Assembly (NCBI GenBank): GCA_910584835.1
Contig: CAJUEG010000001.1
Location: 1-64,000, forward strand
Direction of reading: 5' to 3'
Origin: an uncultured Oscillospiraceae bacterium
Lineage (GTDB): Bacteria > Bacillota > Clostridia > Oscillospirales > Oscillospiraceae
DNA: 64,000 nt
Position numbers and translations under genes: made by a program. Position 1 is the first letter of the stretch. Every line of letters starts with the position of its first letter. The notes under the pieces were generated by a model. The model saw only the letters and a program-made list of their open reading frames with translations, had not been told where the DNA came from and made no database searches. Below, in pieces: positions 58,963-64,000 of this stretch.

Positions 58963-60327
58963 GTGAAAGAGAAGGGCTTTTTGAGCGCGGTGATCGGCAT
59001 CGCCGTCCCGGTGGGGCTGCAATCCATGCTGCAATCCTCCTTCGCCATGGTGGACCAGCTGATGGTGGGCCAGCTGGGCAGTACGGCGGTGTCCGCGGTG
59101 GAGGTGGCGGGCCGCCCGGCGTTTATCTACTCCGTGGCGGTGGGGGCCATGGCGGCCATCGCGGGGATCATGATCTCCCAGTACCTGGGCATGAAGGACA
59201 GGGAGATGGCGGACCGCAGCCTTTGGGTAAACCTGGGGGCGGTGCTGGCGCTGGGCGGGCTGTTCACGGCTGTGTGCCTGGCGCTGCCGGGGCAGATCGT
59301 GGGGCTGTACATCAAGGACGATCCGGCGATTCTCGGCGCGGGGCGGGACTACCTGACGCGCATCGTCTGGACGTACCTCCCCATGGGCGCGTCCTCCGTA
59401 CTGGCGGTGATGATCCGGTGCATGGACCGGGCCGCCTGGCCGCTGGCGGCGGGGATCGCCTCCGCCGCGGTGAACACAGGGCTGAACTATGTCCTGATTT
59501 TCGGGCGGCTGGGCTTTCCCGCGCTGGGCGTCTCCGGTGCGGCCATTGCCAGCGTTGTCTCCCAGCTGGTCAACCTGCTGCTGATCCTGCTGATGTTCCG
59601 CCGGGTTCAGGGGAAGGCCGCCCGCCGGCCCTCCCTGTCCCTGGGGGCGGAGGGCCGGCGGCAGTACCTGGCCATGCTCCTCCCCCTGCTGGCCACCGAG
59701 CTGCTGTGGAGCCTGGGTCAGAACGTGAACACCTTCATCTACGGCCACCTGGAGCAGGGCGACCTGGCCGCCATGTCCATGACCGGCCCCATCCAGGGGC
59801 TGTTTATCGGGGCGCTGAGCGGCGTGTCCCAGGCGGCGGGCATCCTCATCGGCAAGCGCCTGGGCGCGGGGGAGTATGACCAGGCGTACCGGGAGGCCAA
59901 AAAGCTGGTGTGGTACGGCCTGGCGGGCTCGCTGGGGCTTTCGGCGCTGCTGCTGGCGCTGCGGGGGCCCTATGTGCAGCTCTACCGGGTGGAGCCCGGC
60001 GTGCGGGAGGCGGCGGCGGGGCTGCTGGCGGCTTTCGCGGTGCTGGCGCCGGTGAAGGTGGCCAATATGATCTTGGGCGGCGGAGTGGTGCGCAGCGGGG
60101 GAAAGACCGCCTATATTATGGTCATCGACATCGTGGGCACCTGGCTGGTGGGGGTCCCGCTGGGGCTGATCACCGCGTTCGTGTTCCGCCTGCCCGTGGT
60201 GTGGGTCTATTTCATCCTGTCCCAGGAGGAGCTGGTCAGGCTGCTGATGACGGTGGCCGTGTTCCGGCGCAGGGGCTGGATGAACAGCCTGAAGACCGGG
60301 CGGGCCCAGGGCGGAGCCGGTTCGTAG
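58963..60327 (+). CDS. MATE-family efflux transporter
   Basis: A 454-residue membrane protein with 12 hydrophobic segments, of the multidrug and toxin extrusion family. FAMVDQLMVGQLGSTAVSAVEVAGRPAF at the start and LNYVLIFGRLGFPALGVSGAAIASVVSQLVN in the middle are family features. I chose GTG 58963 (VKEKGFLSAVIGIAVPVGLQ), which has a purine-rich site seven or more bases upstream; a TTG at 58912 would add a stretch encoded by a hairpin. Cation-coupled export of a drug or metabolite is expected. Confidence 0.88.
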   Translation: MKEKGFLSAVIGIAVPVGLQSMLQSSFAMVDQLMVGQLGSTAVSAVEVAGRPAFIYSVAVGAMAAIAGIMISQYLGMKDREMADRSLWVNLGAVLALGGLFTAVCLALPGQIVGLYIKDDPAILGAGRDYLTRIVWTYLPMGASSVLAVMIRCMDRAAWPLAAGIASAAVNTGLNYVLIFGRLGFPALGVSGAAIASVVSQLVNLLLILLMFRRVQGKAARRPSLSLGAEGRRQYLAMLLPLLATELLWSLGQNVNTFIYGHLEQGDLAAMSMTGPIQGLFIGALSGVSQAAGILIGKRLGAGEYDQAYREAKKLVWYGLAGSLGLSALLLALRGPYVQLYRVEPGVREAAAGLLAAFAVLAPVKVANMILGGGVVRSGGKTAYIMVIDIVGTWLVGVPLGLITAFVFRLPVVWVYFILSQEELVRLLMTVAVFRRRGWMNSLKTGRAQGGAGS

Positions 60328-60340
60328 CCTGCCTGCCGGG

Positions 60341-60799
60341 TCAGCCCTGGGCGGACGCGGTTCCGAGGTCCTTCAGCGCCTCCAGCGTGCCGTCCAGGTT
60401 TTCCCTGTGCCAGTTTTTGAAGCTGCCGGCATACATGGTGGCGTAGACGCCGGAACTCCGCAGGCTGCTCAGCTCTGCTTGCTGAGTGGTCAGGCGGATG
60501 GTGTCCGACCCGGTGTGGATGGTGATGACCGTGTTGAGCAGGTCGTCCCTCAGCTCCACCGACTGGATGTCCTCATAGGGAAGCGCCAGGGATACGTCTT
60601 TGCGCAGGTTGCCCCACGTGGTGTTGAAGGGGAGCAGGACAATCTCGTGTTCACACATCTGGAGAACATAAAATTCCGAGTTAAAAAACGCCGCAAATTG
60701 TTCGCTCAGGTTTTCCGGGGCGTATTTGACGATGATGCAGCGGTCCTCCAGAGGCTCGTATCCGGCCCCTTGGATAAATTTTTTGACTTCCTTTGCCAT
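60341..60799 (-). CDS. Hypothetical protein, possibly bacterial PH-like
   Basis: A 152-residue protein I cannot place with certainty. The pattern IIVKYAPENLSEQFAAFFNSEFYVLQMCEHEIVLLPFNTTWGNLRKD, then VSLALPYEDIQSVELRDDLLNTVITIHTGSDTIRLTTQ, resembles the strand order of bacterial PH-type domains. ATG 60799 has GGAGGT upstream; the frame extends to 60865 without a site. No signal peptide or membrane segment. Convergent with the MATE gene. Confidence 0.6.
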   Translation of the reverse strand: MAKEVKKFIQGAGYEPLEDRCIIVKYAPENLSEQFAAFFNSEFYVLQMCEHEIVLLPFNTTWGNLRKDVSLALPYEDIQSVELRDDLLNTVITIHTGSDTIRLTTQQAELSSLRSSGVYATMYAGSFKNWHRENLDGTLEALKDLGTASAQG

Positions 60800-60979
60800 G
60801 GTAGATACCTCCAAGTTGTTAAAGTTCATTTTGACGCGGACAGACGGGATGCAGTCGGTGTTCAATCTTGTTTCCGGTGAGGATGTTTACAGTCTTTGCC
60901 TTTGCCGGGGACGGCGGTGGACAAGCCGTTTTCCCGGCAAAACCTGCCGCTCATGTTCCGCATGCCGTAATATTGGTTC

Positions 60980-61603
60980 TCATTTCTCAAAAACTGCAAA
61001 ACCACATTCATAAGGATGGTCGCAATACACACTTTCTCGCTTATCAGTTAATATACTTCTCAGTATAAGCTGAAAATCTCCGCCACCTGATAAAATCATG
61101 TATTCTGCCGCAAAAAACAGCAGCAGCTGATTTGTCATCACCGCGGCCACCGCGCCCCCGCCTCCTAAAACTAATGTAGGCATAGCAACCCCCAAGAGAT
61201 ATTGCCATTTCTTCAGCGGATTTGAACAAGTGCAGTATGGAGAAAAACTGTTCCAAATAATTCCAAAACCAATCGCATGAAAATGATTTCTTGCAAAAAT
61301 CGCCCAGGTAATTCCATGTATCAGCTCATGCAGAATGATTAGACATGAAATAAGCACAATCAATGCTACAAGAAACCCCCACGAAAGACAATCCAAATCA
61401 AAACCATTCACATGATAGTACATCCAAAATACTAAAGCCATAAACGGAAACATGACGAAAAGAGCTAAATACTTTGCTTTTTGCGTATTGATCATCACAT
61501 TCTTCATTTTATATCCTTTTTGCTGCATTTCAGAGCTTAATTTTTCAAAGTCATTTTTACGTTTCAATTCTTTTTCTGTTAATTTTCTTTTGTCTTTATC
61601 CAT
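60980..61603 (-). CDS. DUF3267-type membrane metalloprotease-like protein
   Basis: A 207-residue membrane protein with four or so hydrophobic segments and the zinc-protease motif HELIHG (about residue 92), as in DUF3267 proteins. The basic N-terminus (KDKRKLTEKELKRKNDFEKL) is cytoplasmic. ATG 61603 has GGAGGAG upstream. The gene is much richer in A and T than its neighbours, which suggests recent acquisition. Substrate unknown. Confidence 0.8.
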   Translation of the reverse strand: MDKDKRKLTEKELKRKNDFEKLSSEMQQKGYKMKNVMINTQKAKYLALFVMFPFMALVFWMYYHVNGFDLDCLSWGFLVALIVLISCLIILHELIHGITWAIFARNHFHAIGFGIIWNSFSPYCTCSNPLKKWQYLLGVAMPTLVLGGGGAVAAVMTNQLLLFFAAEYMILSGGGDFQLILRSILTDKRESVYCDHPYECGFAVFEK

Positions 61604-61732
61604 ACTTAACTCCTCCAAATTCCGGTCTGCCTATTTTTGGAATGCGTCTGCCGCCCGTCCGCTTTCCGCCGCCATTTCCTCGATCCGGCTGACTAGATCC
61701 GCGTACCGTTATACTGCATTCCCTGGAACGGA

Positions 61733-61912
61733 TTACCTCACGGGGGTGACGAGGGGCTTGCCGTCCGCATCCACCAGGACGGTCATCCCAGTGCCGCTCA
61801 TCTTGCTGTGGGAGCCCAGCGCGTAATTGACGCCGGTCTCCGTATCAACGATGATCTTTACCACATTGACGAGGCCCTGGTTATAGACCTCCACAAAGCG
61901 TTCCTTTGCCAT
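61733..61912 (-). CDS. DUF6440-family small protein
   Basis: A 59-residue protein: FVEVYNQGLVNVVKIIVDTETGVNYALGSHSKMSG, then TVLVDADGKPLVTP. This is the pattern of the DUF6440 family of small clostridial proteins. ATG 61912 follows GGAGGG. Function unknown. Confidence 0.75.
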   Translation of the reverse strand: MAKERFVEVYNQGLVNVVKIIVDTETGVNYALGSHSKMSGTGMTVLVDADGKPLVTPVR

Positions 61913-62020
61913 AACGTTTCCCTCCTTTCCTGTCCCTCCTGTCTGCGAGGGGAAGCATACCATGGCGCGGGTTCGCCGTGGGCGGAATTTCCCGAACGGC
62001 GCGAATCGTTCCTGAACGGC

Positions 62021-62057
62021 AAAAAGCTGGGAGGGGGCCTTACAGGCCCCCTCCCAG
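62021..62057 (-). terminator. Terminator of the LytTR/GHKL operon, overlapping the stop codon
   Basis: A perfect 14-bp stem (62027-62040 with 62044-62057) with loop TAC; on the minus strand it is followed by CTTTTTG. The regulator's TAA (62040-62042) lies in the stem and loop. Confidence 0.85.
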
Positions 62058-62774
62058 TCTCTTTTTTAATTCCGATTTCCCGGCCCGGGACAGCAGGCAT
62101 TCCCGGCTCCCCACCCGGATTCGGCTTCCCTTCCAGTCCACCGCCTCAATTTTGTCCCATGCCGCCAGATAGGCCCGGTGGACCCGGACAAACCGCTCGC
62201 CCAGCTCCTGCTCCAGCTCGTTCAGGCTGCCCACGAAGTCCATCCGGCTGTCCGCCGTGTGGAGGAACACGTGGTGGGCTTTAGGGGCGGTCTCGAAAAA
62301 CAGAATGTCGGCCAGCGGCACGTGGCGGGTCTCGTCCCCCGAGCGCAGGGAGAACACCTCCGCCGGGTCCCGGCGCTCGTCCAGCAGCCGGGCGTGGACG
62401 GCCTCCAGGCACCGGGCGGCGGACGGTCCGATGCGCTCCGGCTCCTTCACAATATAATCAAAGGCCTCCAGGTGGTACTGAAAGGTCTTCCAGGCAAGGT
62501 CGCCGTAGCTGGTGATGTAAACCAGGGTGCCGTGGGGGTCCCGCCGCCGCAGCTCCCGGCCCAGGGTAAAGCCATCCCATTCCCCGTCCTTCAAATCCAC
62601 GTCCAGAAAGTAGACGCTCCGGCTCCCGTCCCGCACCGCGTCCAGCAGCTCCCGGGCCGCGGCGGCGCAGGCCACCTCCATGTCGTAGTTCTCCACGAAG
62701 ATTTTCCACTCCAGGGCGGTCTTGATCTGGTGGAGGACGGCCTCCTCGTCGTCGCATAAGTAAATCCGAATCAT
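62040..62774 (-). CDS. LytTR-type response regulator (AgrA-like)
   Basis: A 244-residue response regulator. The receiver domain has IRIYLCDDEEAVLHQI at the start and the phospho-Asp in VYFLDVDLKDGEWDGFTLGREL. The C-terminal LytTR DNA-binding domain contains IEAVDWKGSRIRVGSRECLLSRAGKSELKKRL and MDFVGSLNELEQELGERFVRVHRAYL. Its start overlaps the kinase stop by ATGA. Such pairs often control peptide-sensing or bacteriocin systems, though no peptide or target gene is in view. Confidence 0.9.
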   Translation of the reverse strand: MIRIYLCDDEEAVLHQIKTALEWKIFVENYDMEVACAAAARELLDAVRDGSRSVYFLDVDLKDGEWDGFTLGRELRRRDPHGTLVYITSYGDLAWKTFQYHLEAFDYIVKEPERIGPSAARCLEAVHARLLDERRDPAEVFSLRSGDETRHVPLADILFFETAPKAHHVFLHTADSRMDFVGSLNELEQELGERFVRVHRAYLAAWDKIEAVDWKGSRIRVGSRECLLSRAGKSELKKRLGGGL

Positions 62775-64000
62775 GCCCTGTCCTCCACTGTCAGCTCCTG
62801 AACAAACACGCCCTCCGCCCAGCTGGTGGACGAGGCCGCGTTGGCATACCCCGCCAGAATCCGCTGATAGCCGGCCAGGCCCAGCCCCCGGCCCTCCCCC
62901 TTGGTGGAGAAGCCCTCCGCCCAGATTTTGTCCGGTTCGATGGTCCCGGCGTAGGGGTTGGACACCCGCAGGGACAGCCTGCCCCTTTGAGACAGCAGGA
63001 CAATCTCCACCCAGGGGGTATCCGTTTCCAAAGCGGCTTCAGCGGCGTTGTCCAGCAGGATGCCCAGGCAGCGGGTGAAGTCCCACACGTCCATACCCAC
63101 CGTCTCCACGGGGTAGAGCGCCTCCAGGCGGCAGTCGATCCCCTTCTGCCCCATGGCCGCCAGCTTGGACAGCAGGAGGCTGCGCACCTGGGGCACCCGC
63201 ACATTGCCCAGCTGGGTGGAGGCCCGGATCTTCTCCCCGATGCGCCGGTCAAAGCCCGCGTCCAGCTCGGACAGGGCGGCGCGCAGCTGGTCCAGCTCAC
63301 CCTCGTCCGCCTGCTCCGACAGACCCGCCAGCAGGTTCTTGTAGTCGTGGCGGAAGGTGCGCACCTCCCGGCGGATGGCCTCCAGGTCCCGCTCGTAGAG
63401 CTGCTGCTGGACGATGACGTCCCGCTGGGCCTCCATCTTCCGGGCGGCGTCCAGCAACTGGGCCAGATAGAGCACCAGCCCCGCCGCCAGACCCACCGCC
63501 GCCAGAACCATCAGGTAATACAGGGCGAAAAACTCCGAATGAACCCCCCGGTGGAGCAGATAGGCTGCCTCTATGACGCAGACCAGGGAGTACAGAAGCA
63601 GGGCCATTCTGCGGGGGCTGGGGCCCTCCTCCAGCAGAAGGCGGAACCTGCGGCCGAAGCCCAGGCGGTACAGCAGGGCGGTGCAGAGCAGCACGATGGC
63701 ACAGGTAATAGCTATCACCGCGGCAAACTGGAGGCCCGCGTTGTCAATGAATACGCTGCTGAACAAAAACTGGGTCAGGGCAGAAAGGGCAACCTGGAAT
63801 ATGCCCGCCATGGACACGGCGGAGAGGGCCCGCCAGAATCCGAGCCTCCAGGCCCACCGGGTCCACAGCGTACAGCCCAGCGTGGCGCTGAGGGTGCCGA
63901 CCCAGAAGCGGATGAGATCCTCGCCGGGGAGGGCATAGTACAGCAGTACGTTGAGTGTGCCGGCAACCAGCGGGGATGGGAGCAGGGCGGGCAGTTTTTT
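62771..64000 (-). CDS. GHKL-domain sensor histidine kinase (AgrC-like), cut by the window edge
   Basis: The frame stays open from 62771 to base 64000, so the gene continues to the right beyond the window. The visible part is a membrane domain (segments around LIRFWVGTLSATLGCTLW, VALSALTQFLFSS, FAAVIAITCAIVLLCTALL, SLVCVIEAAYLLH and YYLMVLAAVGLAAGLVLYLAQLL), then a coiled linker. The kinase core follows: RHDYKNLLAGLSEQ has the phospho-His, LGILLDNAAEAAL the N box, and GRGLGLAGYQRILAGYANA the glycine-rich lid. This arrangement matches AgrC/ComD-type kinases. An ATG at 63817 is a possible start, but hydrophobic sequence continues in frame upstream of it. Confidence 0.87.
   Translation of the reverse strand, partial: KKLPALLPSPLVAGTLNVLLYYALPGEDLIRFWVGTLSATLGCTLWTRWAWRLGFWRALSAVSMAGIFQVALSALTQFLFSSVFIDNAGLQFAAVIAITCAIVLLCTALLYRLGFGRRFRLLLEEGPSPRRMALLLYSLVCVIEAAYLLHRGVHSEFFALYYLMVLAAVGLAAGLVLYLAQLLDAARKMEAQRDVIVQQQLYERDLEAIRREVRTFRHDYKNLLAGLSEQADEGELDQLRAALSELDAGFDRRIGEKIRASTQLGNVRVPQVRSLLLSKLAAMGQKGIDCRLEALYPVETVGMDVWDFTRCLGILLDNAAEAALETDTPWVEIVLLSQRGRLSLRVSNPYAGTIEPDKIWAEGFSTKGEGRGLGLAGYQRILAGYANAASSTSWAEGVFVQELTVEDRA

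Overview
This window looks like part of a high-GC, carbohydrate-degrading anaerobic Firmicute, most like gut Oscillospiraceae/Clostridia (Flavonifractor- or Lawsonibacter-like). That placement is inferred from gene content: Etf-linked acyl-CoA dehydrogenase, many intracellular glycoside hydrolases with GPH-type symporters, PocR-AraC regulators, split transketolase, a LytTR two-component pair and DUF6440/DUF3267 proteins. No rRNA, CRISPR array or insertion sequence was seen. The only tRNA sequence is a 3' fragment.

Region 1 (1-7353) is the right end of an integrated mobile element. It carries a 5'-truncated relaxase, a RelB/YoeB-type toxin-antitoxin pair and a small defence-type cargo: a frameshifted SLOG gene, an XRE regulator, a frame-broken DUF4062 gene and an MmeI-like type IIG restriction-modification enzyme. 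It ends at a 45-bp copy of the 3' half of tRNA-Ala(GGC), taken as the attachment site. Next to it (7354-8700) are the tRNA terminator, an unusual Rep-fragment/SLOG fusion gene and short repeated dyads.

Region 2 (8680-16998) is a GntR-controlled catabolic operon: sugar kinase, SIS isomerase/deaminase-like protein, GH4 MelA-like alpha-galactosidase, GPH symporter and the two tagatose-bisphosphate aldolase subunits. It fits a galactosamine or GalNAc/alpha-galactoside route through tagatose phosphates. Region 3 (17025-33463) is a glycoside-hydrolase locus around a PocR-AraC regulator. On one side lie two GH2, a DUF5597/GH35-type and a GH1 enzyme. On the other lie a GH106-like enzyme, a GH43, an esterase and a second GPH symporter. 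None of these enzymes has a signal peptide, so the locus appears to degrade imported oligosaccharides in the cytoplasm. Two GH2 enzymes and the esterase share a C-terminal helical module, the most interesting unexplained feature here.

Region 4 (33583-38809) has a LysR regulator divergent from two VOC proteins, an acyl-CoA dehydrogenase and EtfBA. Region 5 (38819-40182) is a cation/proton antiporter behind a fluoride riboswitch. Region 6 (40350-49844) is a pentose/ketose operon (esterase, two FGGY kinases, AraD-type epimerase, COG2407 isomerase, split transketolase) with a second PocR-AraC regulator. Region 7 (49926-64000) mixes regulators (LysR with a G8 frame break, ArsR, TetR, LacI, a decayed LacI), a nitroreductase, an uncharacterised Cys4/PD-(D/E)XK-like protein, an aminotransferase, an ABC exporter, a MATE transporter, small proteins of unknown function and a LytTR/GHKL two-component system cut by the window edge.

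Four genes have simple frame breaks (a missing C, an A run, a G8 run, a G9 run) and one has an in-frame amber codon. These may be real decay, phase variation or assembly error, and raw reads would decide.
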